Shown in pieces: positions 17,988 through 26,892 of a DNA stretch of 64,000 nucleotides. Each line of letters starts with the position of its first letter. Position 1 is the first letter of the stretch. The DNA comes from JAKQIM01 sp029557965 (lineage in GTDB: Bacteria; Chloroflexota; Anaerolineae; Anaerolineales; UBA4823). Below the pieces are notes generated by a model. The model was not told the origin of the DNA, made no database searches, and was given only the letters and a program-made list of their open reading frames with translations. The DNA lies in contig DAOQUL010000008.1 in NCBI GenBank assembly GCA_035341015.1, forward strand, positions 1-64,000, written 5' to 3'. The position numbers were made by a program, and so were the translations under genes.

Positions 17988-18790
17988 TTTTCCACCTCTG
18001 CTGGCAAGACTTCGTTTACCAGCGTTGTTGCATCTACCGGTTCTTTGCCCGGCCAGTACAACCGTGCCAGGAACTCGGTATTGCCTTTGGGTCCAGTCAA
18101 TGGGGAGCGCAGCAGGCCGCCAACCTCAAAACCATGCGCCTGGGCAAAAGCCAGTACGTCCAGCAGCACCTGGCGGTGGACAGCGGCGTCGCGGATCACG
18201 CCTTTGCCGCGCTTGACCTCGTTCCGCCCGGCCTCGAACTGCGGCTTGACCAGGGCCAGCACCTCACCCCTTTCCTCGCCAGCGGCAGAGGAAAACCAGC
18301 CTGCAATCACAGGCAGGAGTATTTTTAATGAAATGAAAGACGCATCGACGGTCACCAGGCTCACGGGCTCGGGCAGGTTTTCTACATAGCGGGCGTTGGT
18401 CCCTTCCATCACCACCACGCGCGGGTCCTGGCGCAGCTTCCAATCCAAGATGCCCTGGCCCACGTCGATGGCATAGACCCTGGCTGCCCCGTGCTGCAAG
18501 AGGCAGTCGGTGAAGCCGCCGGTGGAGGCTCCCACATCGGCGCACACCCGCCCGGCAGAGGGCACTTCGAAGCCTGCCAGGGCGGCTTCCAGCTTCTCGC
18601 CGCCGCGTGAGACGAAGCGCGGCCCCTGCTCTACGCTCACCAGGGCTTCCTCAGCTACCTGCACGGCTGGCTTGAGCGCCACTTGCCCATCCACACGCAC
18701 CTGACCCGCCATCACCAGGCGTTGGGCCAGGGCGCGGCTCTCAGCCAGGCCGCGCGCCACCAGTAAGAGATCAAGGCGAGTCTTTACCAT
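17984..18790 (-). CDS. tlyA: TlyA-family rRNA methyltransferase
   Basis: A 268-residue protein joining an N-terminal S4 RNA-binding domain (RLDLLLVARGLAESRALAQR, residues 5-24) to a FtsJ-type methyltransferase domain. The SAM motif is ADVGASTGGFTDCLL at about 84-98, and VKPQFEAGRNEVKRGKGV lies near 190. TlyA proteins 2'-O-methylate 16S/23S rRNA and have often been annotated as haemolysins. On the minus strand a TACAAT box ends 6 bases before the ATG, so the transcript is probably leaderless. It is divergent from the ABC transporter genes. Confidence 0.93.
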   Translation of the reverse strand: MVKTRLDLLLVARGLAESRALAQRLVMAGQVRVDGQVALKPAVQVAEEALVSVEQGPRFVSRGGEKLEAALAGFEVPSAGRVCADVGASTGGFTDCLLQHGAARVYAIDVGQGILDWKLRQDPRVVVMEGTNARYVENLPEPVSLVTVDASFISLKILLPVIAGWFSSAAGEERGEVLALVKPQFEAGRNEVKRGKGVIRDAAVHRQVLLDVLAFAQAHGFEVGGLLRSPLTGPKGNTEFLARLYWPGKEPVDATTLVNEVLPAEVEK

Positions 18791-18802
18791 GTCTCTATTG
18801 TA
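18791..18802 (-). promoter_or_regulatory. -10 region of a leaderless tlyA promoter
   Basis: Minus-strand TACAAT (plus 18797-18802) lies 6 bases from the tlyA ATG. No convincing -35 is seen at 17 bases. It shares the short divergent region with the ABC transporter promoter. Confidence 0.5.
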
Positions 18803-18853
18803 TACGAAAAACGGTGATCGGTGACTTTTTCGAAGAAGGTTCTTGGTCCCAAG

Positions 18854-18888
18854 TTCACTTTCTTGGTGATATTCTTGTATAATAATGA
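18854..18888 (+). promoter_or_regulatory. Leaderless promoter of the FtsX-type ABC operon
   Basis: TTCACT (18854-18859), 18 bases, TATAAT (18878-18883), then 5 bases to the ATG at 18889. No ribosome-binding site is present. Confidence 0.65.
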
Positions 18889-19590
18889 ATGATGTCTCTT
18901 TCAGAGCCTGGCCTGATCCATGTACGCGGCCTGCGCCGGACTTACCGCCGTGGGCAAGTGCAAGTGGATGCCCTGCGCGGCGTGGATCTGGACATCCCCA
19001 CGGGGGCTTTTGTGGTCGTTGTGGGCCCGAGCGGCAGCGGCAAGACCACCCTGCTGCACCTGTTGGGCGGGATTGACCGCCCCACCGAGGGGCAGATCTG
19101 TATTGCCGGCCAGGCCATCCAAGGCGCCAGCGAAGCCGAGCTGACCCGTTTTCGGCGCGACCGCATTGGTTTCATCTTCCAATTCTACAACCTGCTCCCT
19201 TCTCTGAACGCCCTGGATAATGTCATCTTGCCTTTGTTGGCCAAGGGCTGGAGCTGGAAAAAGGCCAACCCGCGCGGCCAGGCCATGCTCCAGCAGGTGG
19301 GCTTGCAAGCCCGCGCCCGCCACAAGCCAGGTGAGCTTTCGGGCGGCGAGCAGCAGCGCGTGGCCATTGCGCGCGCCCTGGTGGTTGAACCGGCTGTGGT
19401 GCTGGCCGATGAGCCAACCGGCGACCTGGACTCGGTCACTGCCCGTGAAGTGGTAGATTTGATGGCCGGTTTGAACCGCAACCTGGGGGCCACTTTTGTG
19501 ATCGCCACGCACAACCTGGAATTATGCCGCCATGCAACGCATGTGTTTGAAATGAATGACGGCCGCCTGGTGGTCAGCACGAAGGGGTGA
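18889..19590 (+). CDS. ABC transporter ATP-binding protein, MacB/LolD type
   Basis: A 233-residue ATPase. Walker A is GPSGSGKTTLL at about residues 46-56, the signature LSGGEQQRVAIARAL at about 146-160, and Walker B VVLADEPTGDLD at about 166-177. The Q-loop FIFQFYNLLPSLNALDNV is typical of the MacB/LolD/FtsE group that energises mechanotransmission rather than classic transport. Two FtsX-like permeases follow immediately. ATG at 18889 or 18892 are equally possible; neither has a ribosome-binding site. Confidence 0.95.
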   Translation: MMSLSEPGLIHVRGLRRTYRRGQVQVDALRGVDLDIPTGAFVVVVGPSGSGKTTLLHLLGGIDRPTEGQICIAGQAIQGASEAELTRFRRDRIGFIFQFYNLLPSLNALDNVILPLLAKGWSWKKANPRGQAMLQQVGLQARARHKPGELSGGEQQRVAIARALVVEPAVVLADEPTGDLDSVTAREVVDLMAGLNRNLGATFVIATHNLELCRHATHVFEMNDGRLVVSTKG

Positions 19591-19595
19591 CGGGC

Positions 19596-20735
19596 ATGAT
19601 CGCCTTCTTGGGTTATCTGTTCAAAGACCTGCGCCACGATTGGGGCCGCAGCCTGCTGACGGTTGCCAGCCTGTCGATCATGGTCATCAGCTACCTGCTG
19701 ACGGCGGCGTTGGCCGACGCCTTTGATGAGTTTGGGTCACGCCCGGGGGTGGTCAGCCACAACCTGGTCATGTTGGCGGCAGATACGATCGACCCCATGC
19801 AGGGCTCGGTGAGCCAAGAGGCCTTTGACCTGGCGGTAGCGGCAGTGCAGGCTCAGTTTGGGCCGCAAAGTGTGCGCCGCGCCGAACCCACCATCTTCCG
19901 CACCCTGCGCATCCAGGGCGATACGATGGAAGTGTTTGCTGTAGCGCCTGTTGGGATGACGGAGATCTATAACCTGGCTTTGCTGGCCGGCCGCCTGCCC
20001 ACCGGCAGGGCCGAGATTGCCGCCAGCCAGGAGGCTGTTAGCCTGGCCGGCTGGCAAGTGGGCCAGGAGGTTGAATTCTATGGCCAGTTTTTCCAATTGG
20101 TGGGCGAGGTGCGTTACGAAGCCGGCAAGATCGCTTCGTTGTGGATGACCTATGATGCCGGCATGGCCTTGTTTGGAGAGCGGCGCGGCTTTCAGGTGGG
20201 GGCGCTGAATATTTCTGGCGAGTTAGATCCGGAAACCGTGCGGGCATACCTGGAAAGCGTGCCGGGCATCCGCCCGGCCTATGCCGTGTACCTGGAGCAT
20301 GATGTGCACGCGCGTTATGGCCAGGCCATTCAAGATCTGTTGAAATTCACCATTGTGATGGATATCCTGGCGTTGAGTGTGATCACCTTCGGCGTTTTTA
20401 ACGCCACCAGCCTGACGCTGACCGAGCGCAGCCGCGAGATTGCCCTGCTGCGGGTGGCAGGGTTTTCTGGCTCGACCGTGCGGCGCTTCTTATTTGGGCG
20501 GGCCCTGGTGCAAACATTGGCCGCCTACTTGCTGGGTTGGGGCCTGGCCCGCCTGGTGACCTGGAAACACGCCGCCTCTTCCTTCTCGATGCATGGCATG
20601 CACGTGCAGATCATCCTTTCGCCGCAGGTCGTTTTGCCGGGCCTGGTGCTGACCAGCCTGTGCGCCTGGCTGGCTGTGTGGTTGACCACGCACCACCTGG
20701 GACAGCGAAACCTGGTGGTTTTGTTGAACGAGTGA
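19596..20735 (+). CDS. FtsX-like ABC permease (first of two)
   Basis: A 379-residue permease of the MacB/LolC-E architecture. It has an N-terminal helix (LLTVASLSIMVISYLLTAAL), a large extracytoplasmic MacB_PCD-like domain (about residues 45-245), and a C-terminal FtsX domain with three helices, including SLTLTERSREIALLRVAGFS. ATG at 19596 is chosen for its GAAGGGG site; a GTG at 19587 overlapping the ATPase stop is the alternative. It pairs with the next gene as a heterodimeric permease. Confidence 0.9.
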   Translation: MIAFLGYLFKDLRHDWGRSLLTVASLSIMVISYLLTAALADAFDEFGSRPGVVSHNLVMLAADTIDPMQGSVSQEAFDLAVAAVQAQFGPQSVRRAEPTIFRTLRIQGDTMEVFAVAPVGMTEIYNLALLAGRLPTGRAEIAASQEAVSLAGWQVGQEVEFYGQFFQLVGEVRYEAGKIASLWMTYDAGMALFGERRGFQVGALNISGELDPETVRAYLESVPGIRPAYAVYLEHDVHARYGQAIQDLLKFTIVMDILALSVITFGVFNATSLTLTERSREIALLRVAGFSGSTVRRFLFGRALVQTLAAYLLGWGLARLVTWKHAASSFSMHGMHVQIILSPQVVLPGLVLTSLCAWLAVWLTTHHLGQRNLVVLLNE

Positions 20736-20739
20736 ACCG

Positions 20740-21834
20740 ATGCGCACCCTGATCCGCTACAGCCTGCAAGACCTGGCCGCTCACTGGAAGTTGAGCCTGG
20801 CGATGACGCTTTTGATCGGCGCCTCGATCTTGTTCTTCCTGGTCATCAGCGGTTACCGGCTGACCTTGGGGCGCGAGTATGCCGCCCTGCCCGATGTTAA
20901 CCTGATCGTGCAAGAGAGCAATACCCTGGGTGAGCTGTACGGCAGCCGCATTCAGGCCCAGGTGGCTGAGCAGTTGTATGCCTTGGGGGTTTCTCAGGCC
21001 ATCCCTGAGTTCCACGATACGGTGGGTACCTCGGTGGACGATATGCTCATGCTGCGCGGGGTTGACCCCGAACGCTACCAAACACTGGATCGCTTGACCC
21101 TGCTCTCAGGGCAGGCCTTGCAGCCCGGCGACCCGCCGCGCACGGCCATGCTGGGCCGCCGCCTGGCCGAGAAGCTGGGGGTCTCTGCCGGGCAGGCGGC
21201 CCTGATTCGCGGCCGCCAATTCAATGTCTGCGGCGTATTCCACACCGGCACGTATGCCGATAACGAGGCCTGGGTATCGATTGCAGATGCCCAAGACCTG
21301 CTGGGCTGGGGCAGTGATGTGTCGCTGTATATCATCCCCGACGAGGGCATTTTACAGCCGGGGCAGTCGTTGGCGGGCGGGCTGAGCGTGGCGCGCCGCG
21401 GCCAGGGGGCTTACATCTCGGTCAGCCAGAAAGACCCCCTGTTGAGCGCCATGGATATCGTCATCCAGGCCCTGGCAGTGGCGGCGGTGCTGGCCCTCAC
21501 CAATACCCTCATCCGGCTGGCCTGGCTGCGCCGGCGCGAACTGGCGATTCTGCGCTGCACGGGCTTCCAGAGCGGCGCGCTGGCGGTTTATCTCTTCAGC
21601 CAGGCCCTGACCTTGACCCTGGGTGGGGCGCTTTTGGGGGTTGCAGGGACGATGATCGTGTTCGTGTTCTTGCGCGCCGACCTGGCTGGGATGAGCTTTG
21701 AGCCGCGCCTGGATGCCGGGTTGGTGCTGATCACGCTGGGCCTGACCCTGCTGCTCAGCCTGTTGGGGATTGTTTTGCCGGTGGCCTGGATCAGGCGTTT
21801 GATGCCAGGCGACCTGCTGCGAGATACGTCTTGA
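20740..21834 (+). CDS. FtsX-like ABC permease (second of two)
   Basis: A 364-residue partner permease, starting 4 bases after the first. It has the same topology: an N-terminal helix (LAMTLLIGASILFFLVISGY), an extracytoplasmic domain, then FtsX helices with RLAWLRRRELAILRCTGFQS. The two permeases differ clearly in sequence, as in LolC/LolE pairs. Together with the ATPase and the following lipoprotein this suggests an envelope export or lipoprotein-handling system, but the substrate is unknown. Confidence 0.9.
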   Translation: MRTLIRYSLQDLAAHWKLSLAMTLLIGASILFFLVISGYRLTLGREYAALPDVNLIVQESNTLGELYGSRIQAQVAEQLYALGVSQAIPEFHDTVGTSVDDMLMLRGVDPERYQTLDRLTLLSGQALQPGDPPRTAMLGRRLAEKLGVSAGQAALIRGRQFNVCGVFHTGTYADNEAWVSIADAQDLLGWGSDVSLYIIPDEGILQPGQSLAGGLSVARRGQGAYISVSQKDPLLSAMDIVIQALAVAAVLALTNTLIRLAWLRRRELAILRCTGFQSGALAVYLFSQALTLTLGGALLGVAGTMIVFVFLRADLAGMSFEPRLDAGLVLITLGLTLLLSLLGIVLPVAWIRRLMPGDLLRDTS

Positions 21835-21879
21835 CCAACTGGAGAAGCCGTTCCTTTCCACCACAATAGGAGGTTGACC

Positions 21880-22719
21880 ATGCGGAAAATCATTTGGCTG
21901 GTTTTGATCTTGTTGGCACTGATGTTGGCCTGTAATATGCCCGGCAGCACTGAAGAGCCTGCCGGGGGGGCAGGGCCGGCATCTACCCAGGCAGTTGAGG
22001 CTGGGGGGGCGCCGCCGCCGGCGGGAGACTCTGGTGCACAACCTTGCCCCACGGCTGAGCCCTGCCCCACCTTGCCGCCTCCTACCCCCACGCCCATCCC
22101 CGATGAACCGGTGAGCATGCGCAAAGGGTTGGCCAGCCTGAACAGTTATATGCTGGTGGTGCAAACGATTGCCTATGGTTCGGATTCCCCCGATCAGACG
22201 CTGATGCGCATGGAAACACACTACTCGCAAGAACTGGATGCCCGCATGGCCCACATCAATATGACCATCCCGCAAGAAGGGGAGGAGCCGGTTCAGTCAG
22301 ACAGCTTTACCTACACCATCGGCAACGACCAGTGTACCGGTAACGATGAAGACGGCTGGGAGTTCCAGACCTACACGGCTCAAGAGAAGGAGATGCAGGA
22401 TTTCCTCTCTCAGATGATGGATCTGATGCCGATCATTGATGATCCGGTCTTTGTGGGCGCCGAGACCATGAACGGCGTCGCCGCCAATCACTTCACCTTC
22501 CAGGTCAGCGGGGTGGGAGGAACCTCGGGGGTGGATGTGGTCACCAACCAGGGCGAATACTGGCTGGCTCAAGATGGGCAGTACCTGGTGCGCTATACCC
22601 TGGCGATCGAGACGCGCGATGCCAGCACCCAAGAGACCATTCACAGTGAGTATTTGATTGATCTTGCTAGCATCAACCAGCCGGTGAGCATTGTCTTCCC
22701 GGCTGGCTGTGTGCCGTAA
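21880..22719 (+). CDS. Lipoprotein of unknown function
   Basis: A 279-residue lipoprotein with a short signal ending LMLAC (Cys about residue 19). A low-complexity Pro/Gly/Ala linker reaches to about residue 75, followed by a mature domain of about 200 residues rich in beta-type segments. The overall pattern (YMLVVQTIAYGSD, then FTFQVSGVGG and YLVRYTLAIETRD) recalls LolA/LppX-like lipid carriers, but this is a guess from layout. A strong AGGAGG site precedes the ATG. It lies 45 bases after the FtsX pair, probably in the same operon. Confidence 0.85.
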   Translation: MRKIIWLVLILLALMLACNMPGSTEEPAGGAGPASTQAVEAGGAPPPAGDSGAQPCPTAEPCPTLPPPTPTPIPDEPVSMRKGLASLNSYMLVVQTIAYGSDSPDQTLMRMETHYSQELDARMAHINMTIPQEGEEPVQSDSFTYTIGNDQCTGNDEDGWEFQTYTAQEKEMQDFLSQMMDLMPIIDDPVFVGAETMNGVAANHFTFQVSGVGGTSGVDVVTNQGEYWLAQDGQYLVRYTLAIETRDASTQETIHSEYLIDLASINQPVSIVFPAGCVP

Positions 22720-22724
22720 ATCGA

Positions 22725-22762
22725 CACGGGATGATGATGGGCCATCCCATCATCATCCCGTG
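22725..22762. terminator. Bidirectional hairpin between convergent genes
   Basis: A 17-bp perfect stem (22725-22741 with 22746-22762) and a 4-base loop separate the lipoprotein gene from the convergent CAP-domain gene. Confidence 0.75.
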
Positions 22763-22785
22763 CGTCCTGAATCCACCGGCGATCT

Positions 22786-25056
22786 TTAAGGGATATCCTG
22801 ATCGATTGCCTGCAGGGTGTCAAATTGCTCGGTAGAACCGGTGGGCAGGTGATCGACCAGGATCACGACGTGCAGGTTATCCCACACCACGCCGCTCAGG
22901 TCGGGCGTGTCTAAGTTGAAAGAGGCTGTGGCATTATCCGCCAGGTTGGTGGTGATGGCCTGGCGGGTGGTGGTGCGCACATAGCGCGAGGTCAGACTCT
23001 CGGCGCCGGGTGCATCAAACACCTCGTACACGATCACCCACACGGTGGCCGAATTGCTGCTTCCCAGGGTGACTCCAGATTTGTTGGTTACATCTGCTTC
23101 TACATGGACATGGTTATCCACGCGTGAAACGTCGGCAGTGATCTGCGCCAAAGGTGGGCGGGCCAGGGATGTGTCTACCATGGCGCTGTAATTGGTCATG
23201 AAATTCTCATAACCGTAAGAATAATCGTGCCCGCTGTCTACCATCACCATTGGCAAGGATACCGAACTGCCAGGGTATGCACTCCACCAGCGCAGCAGCC
23301 GCAAGGCCAGTGGGTGGCTCCAACTGCTTACATCAACGATGCTTTCCAAGAAGAGTACAGGCTGTCCTGCGTAATCCTGGGCTAAATCTTCGATCGCCGA
23401 ACCGGCGGCCTGAGAATTTCCTCAGGTGGGGCGCAAGAAGGCCTCGAACAGTACCAGGCGTTGATCAGATGGCGTAGAAGCCGTGCCGACAAAGTTTTGA
23501 CTGCTGGCATCTGGCGGCACATTGACCGCGCGTGAAGCAGGGGCGAAGGTGTAATTGGCCAGCGCAGGCGTCAGCGTATAGCTGCCGGCGGCCAGCCCGC
23601 TCAGGCTGTAACTACCGCTGGCATTGGTTTGCGTGGAGTGCCCGGAGCCATCTGCAATGGTGACCCCAGCCAGCGCAGCGCCCAGGTTGTTGGTGACCTT
23701 GCCAGCGATGGTGTATGTGACGGGCGCGCTGCCGGGATGTTTGAGCACGATGGGCAGGTAAACCCAACTGTCGTAAGTGGGTGTTGAAGCGGTGGCGATG
23801 AAGTTCTGGCCTACCTGGTTGGGTGGAACACCCAGAAGGATATAGGGCGGCGAGAAGGTGTAGCCGGCCTTGAAGGGGCTCAGAGCGTAGCTATCGGCAG
23901 TAAGGCCGCTGATGGTGTAGTTCCCGCTGCCATCTGTCTGGACGGATGCGCCGACAGCGTAGCTGATGGTGACCCCAGGCACAGGGTTAGAGAGGTTATC
24001 CAGGACGGTGCCGGAGATCGAATACGTGGCGGCCGAGCCGGTGAAGTTTTGGGATACCGCGTTGGGCGGTAGGGTAACGTTAAGGCTGGCGGGAGAGAAG
24101 GTATAACCTGTGAATGTGGGTGTGAGTGTATAGTTACCGGCAGGCAGCGCGCTCAGGGTATAGCTGCCGCTGCTGTTGGTGTATGCGCTATGACCACCGG
24201 TAGCCGTAACCAGCACCCCAGGGATCGGGTTAGAAGCATTATCCAGCACGGTGCCGCTGATGGAGTAGGTTTCTTCATACTGCCAGGAAGAACAGGGGTC
24301 GAAGACATTGAAGACGATGATCTCGGCAAAGTTCCATTCACTTGAGAATGGCCCCTGGTAAGGCCCCCCGCTAGCGCGCCCGATGCCCATGAAGCCTTCT
24401 TGCCCGGCGGTGCCGCCGTTATCGTTAAAGGGATACACAAACAGGGCGTGGCGGTGGCCCCAACTGCTGCCGTCATTGTAAGTCCAATTGTAGATTGAGC
24501 GCTCTACGGGCAGGGCGATGCTGGACCCCGATGTGACAAAGACGGCCAGGTTCTCTGCGTAAGACAAGAAATCGTAGCAAGCGCCGATGGCCGGGTTGGC
24601 GTGCAGGCGGTCCCAGGGGCTGCGTCCGTCAGCATAGTGGTCAAAAGCGTCATTGGCTAACAGGTAATCGGCAAAATACTGGGCCACGCCGGTGACGTTG
24701 GCCTCTACGCTATCCAGGGGCTGCGCGCCGCGGGCGGTGCGTTCTTGATTGATCAGCCACAAGGCTTTCTGGCTGTCGCTCAGGGCGTCCCATTCGGTCT
24801 GGCTGGGCATGCTGAGCGTGGGCAGATCGATGGATAATTGGGCCTCTTCTTGCTGGCGGGCGTTGTTGAAGGCGGCCTGGATATCGGCAACCCCACTGTA
24901 CCCCGCGCTCCAGGCGATGTTGGCGGTGGGGTCGGGGGGCAACGCTTCGGGCAGGGCCGAAGCCGGGCTCGTTTGCAGCCCCAGCGCCGCCGCCAGGGCC
25001 ATGAAACAGGCAACCAGCCAGGCCAGGCGGATATTCTTGGCTGTGCGTGGGAACAT
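22786..25056 (-). CDS. Secreted CAP-domain protein with carboxypeptidase-regulatory-like repeats and a thioredoxin-like domain; in-frame TGA, candidate selenoprotein
   Basis: A signal peptide (residues ~1-34) precedes a CAP/SCP domain (INQERTARGAQPL, YADGRSPWDRL, ending FNVFDPC). Three carboxypeptidase-regulatory-like beta-sandwich repeats follow (each starting YSISGTVLDN or YTIAGKVTNN). The frame then meets TGA at 23422-23424 (codon 545) in the context FLRPT-TGA-GNSQAAG. It continues open for 211 more codons to 22786, with unbroken homology-like character. The TGA sits where a thioredoxin fold has its active-site Cys: a strand (RLVLFEAF), the active site, a helix (AIEDLAQDYAG), a strand (QPVLFLE), then a cis-Pro-like VSLPMVMVDSG. 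A small GC stem-loop follows. Sec insertion is inferred. If TGA is a true stop, the genes would be 23422-25056 and a 3' fragment. The thioredoxin part is followed by a beta-rich C-terminal domain. Confidence 0.75.
23392..23424 (-). promoter_or_regulatory. Candidate selenocysteine recoding site (TGA plus SECIS-like hairpin)
   Basis: On the minus strand, TGA (23424-23422) is followed 11 bases later by a hairpin spanning 23410-23392. The upper stem CGCC/GGCG has a 5-base apical loop GGTTC, and G-C and G-T pairs lie below one mismatch. The loop begins with GG about 19 bases after TGA, which fits the bacterial SECIS consensus as I know it. The stem is short. Confidence 0.5.
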
Positions 25057-25139
25057 AGATCACCTCCGTGCGGAATCAGGATGGCCGCAGCTCTTAAATG
25101 TCCCCAAGACAATTATAAGTCAGTTTTCACAATTCACTA

Positions 25140-25174
25140 TTCACTATCTACTCTCTTCATGCTATGATTGCGCC
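25140..25174 (+). promoter_or_regulatory. Leaderless promoter of the UbiA-family gene
   Basis: TTCACT (25140-25145), 17 bases, TATGAT (25163-25168), then 6 bases to the ATG at 25175. No ribosome-binding site is present. Confidence 0.65.
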
Positions 25175-26062
25175 ATGTTTCTTGCGCTGATCAAAACCAT
25201 GCGGCCCAAGCAGTGGGTCAAAAACGCCCTCTTGTTCATTGCCCTGCTCTTCGATGGACAGGTGTTCCATTGGCCGGCCCTGCTGCGCACCCTGGCGGCT
25301 TTTGGGCTCTTTTGCCTGTTAGCCAGCCTGGTGTACATCGTGAACGACCTCTCAGACCTGGAGGCCGATCGCAACCACCCCAAGAAGCGCTTGCGACCAA
25401 TCCCTTCGGGAAAACTGCCCATCAACGTGGCCTGGGCGGCGGCAGGCGTGTTGTTCTTGCTGGTGACTGCCGGCGCCTTGTGGCTTTCTTGGCAGTTTGC
25501 CATCCTGGCGGGGTTATACCTGGCCTTGAACTTCGCCTACACCCGCTGGCTGAAGCACATCCCCATCATGGATGTGATGATCCTGGCTGGTTTTTATGTG
25601 CTGCGCGTGGGCGCGGGCGGGGTCATCATTGATGTGTCCAGCTTTTCGCCCTGGTTGTACGTCTTCACCACTTTCCTGGCCCTTTTCTTGGGCATTGGCA
25701 AGCGCCGGGCCGAGATGGTGCTGTTAGAAGGGGAGGCCAATGCCCACCGCAAGGTGCTGGCGGGCTATACCCTGCCCCTGCTCGACCAGTTGATCATCAT
25801 CGTTTCCACCTGCACCATCATCACTTATGGGCTGTATACCTTCTTGGCGCCGAACCTGCCTGCAAACCACGCCATGATGTTCACCATCCCCCTGGTCATT
25901 TACGGTGTCTTCCGTTACCTCTACCTGGTACAGGTGGAGCACTGCGGCGGCGCACCCGAAGAAGTGCTTTTTTCTGATCGCCCACTTCAGATCGTTTTGG
26001 TTGTGTGGGTCATTTCTATTTTTGTCATCTTTTACCTGCTCCAGCCGGGCCCCCTGGCCTGA
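25175..26062 (+). CDS. UbiA-family prenyltransferase, decaprenyl-phosphate phosphoribosyltransferase-like
   Basis: A 295-residue membrane protein with about eight to nine helices. It starts LIKTMRPKQWVKNALLF and has the Mg-binding motif NDLSDLEADRNHP at about residues 61-73, then RLRPIPSGKLP. These features match 5-phosphoribose transferases such as Rv3806c, which move phosphoribose from PRPP to polyprenyl phosphate for arabinan-type wall glycans. The exact acceptor here is unknown. The start is placed at the ATG that follows a promoter by 6 bases. It precedes the isoprenoid genes. Confidence 0.88.
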   Translation: MFLALIKTMRPKQWVKNALLFIALLFDGQVFHWPALLRTLAAFGLFCLLASLVYIVNDLSDLEADRNHPKKRLRPIPSGKLPINVAWAAAGVLFLLVTAGALWLSWQFAILAGLYLALNFAYTRWLKHIPIMDVMILAGFYVLRVGAGGVIIDVSSFSPWLYVFTTFLALFLGIGKRRAEMVLLEGEANAHRKVLAGYTLPLLDQLIIIVSTCTIITYGLYTFLAPNLPANHAMMFTIPLVIYGVFRYLYLVQVEHCGGAPEEVLFSDRPLQIVLVVWVISIFVIFYLLQPGPLA

Positions 26063-26112
26063 CCGGCGGTTGATAATTGATGGCCATATAACTTATGGTT
26101 GATTAAATCCTC

Positions 26113-26880
26113 ATGCCTGCCTTCTCATCCTCCGCTCCTGGTAAGATCATCCTGTTTGGCGAACACGCCGTGGTGTACGGCCGCCCTGCTGTGGCGGTGC
26201 CCGTCACCGAGGTCAGTGCCAAGGTCACCCTCACCCCCAATCCGCGCGGTCAGCCGGGGGAATTGAAGATCAGCGCCCCCGAGATCGGNNNNNNNNNNNN
26301 NNNNNNNNNNNNNNNNNNNNNNNNNNNNNNNNNNNNNNNNNNNNNNNNNNNNNNNNNNNNNNNNNNNNNNNNNNNNNNNNNNNNNNNNATCGATAACGCC
26401 GTCATCACCTACGCCTGCCCGGTTTATTTCATCAAGAACAAGCCCCTGGTGAGGCTTAAACCAGGCCGCCCCTTTACCATCATCATTGGCGATACTGGCA
26501 TTGCTTCGCCCACCGCAGTGGCTGTGGGTGATGTGCGCAAGGCCTGGCAGGCGGCGCATGACCATTATGAGGCCCTGTTCGATTCGGCCGGGGCCATGGC
26601 CGATTCGGCCCGCAAAGCGATTGAAAACGGGAATATTGAGCTGATCGGCCCTTTGATGGATGCCAATCACGGCCTGCTGCGCAAGATCGGCGTCTCTTGC
26701 AGCGAGTTGGACCGCCTGGTGCTGGCTGCCCGAGAGGCGGGGGCCTGGGGCGCTAAGCTCTCAGGGGGCGGGCGCGGCGGCAATATGATCGCCCTGGCCT
26801 CGCCTGACCGGGCGGATAAGATCGCCCGCTCCCTGCTGGAAGCCGGGGCTGCGCGGGTGATCGTGACCGACGTCAGCTAG
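26113..26880 (+). CDS. Mevalonate kinase (contains a scaffold gap)
   Basis: GHMP-family kinase that phosphorylates mevalonate. The N terminus has SAPGKIILFGEHAVVYGRPA (residues 7-26) and the C terminus GAWGAKLSGGGRGGNMIAL, the third GHMP motif. A 100-N gap (26289-26388) removes the central ATP-binding GLGSSAA-type motif. The visible parts plus 33 codons of N give 255 residues against about 300 for the family, so the real gap is longer than 100. A NUDIX gene and an isopentenyl phosphate kinase gene follow, supporting a mevalonate-type isoprenoid route. Confidence 0.9.
   Translation: MPAFSSSAPGKIILFGEHAVVYGRPAVAVPVTEVSAKVTLTPNPRGQPGELKISAPEIXXXXXXXXXXXXXXXXXXXXXXXXXXXXXXXXXXIDNAVITYACPVYFIKNKPLVRLKPGRPFTIIIGDTGIASPTAVAVGDVRKAWQAAHDHYEALFDSAGAMADSARKAIENGNIELIGPLMDANHGLLRKIGVSCSELDRLVLAAREAGAWGAKLSGGGRGGNMIALASPDRADKIARSLLEAGAARVIVTDVS
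26289..26388. other. Scaffold gap of 100 N
   Basis: Exactly 100 unresolved bases inside the mevalonate kinase gene. The placeholder length happens to keep the frame, but family length suggests more sequence is missing. Confidence 0.98.
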
Positions 26881-26892
26881 GCGGCCTGGATC

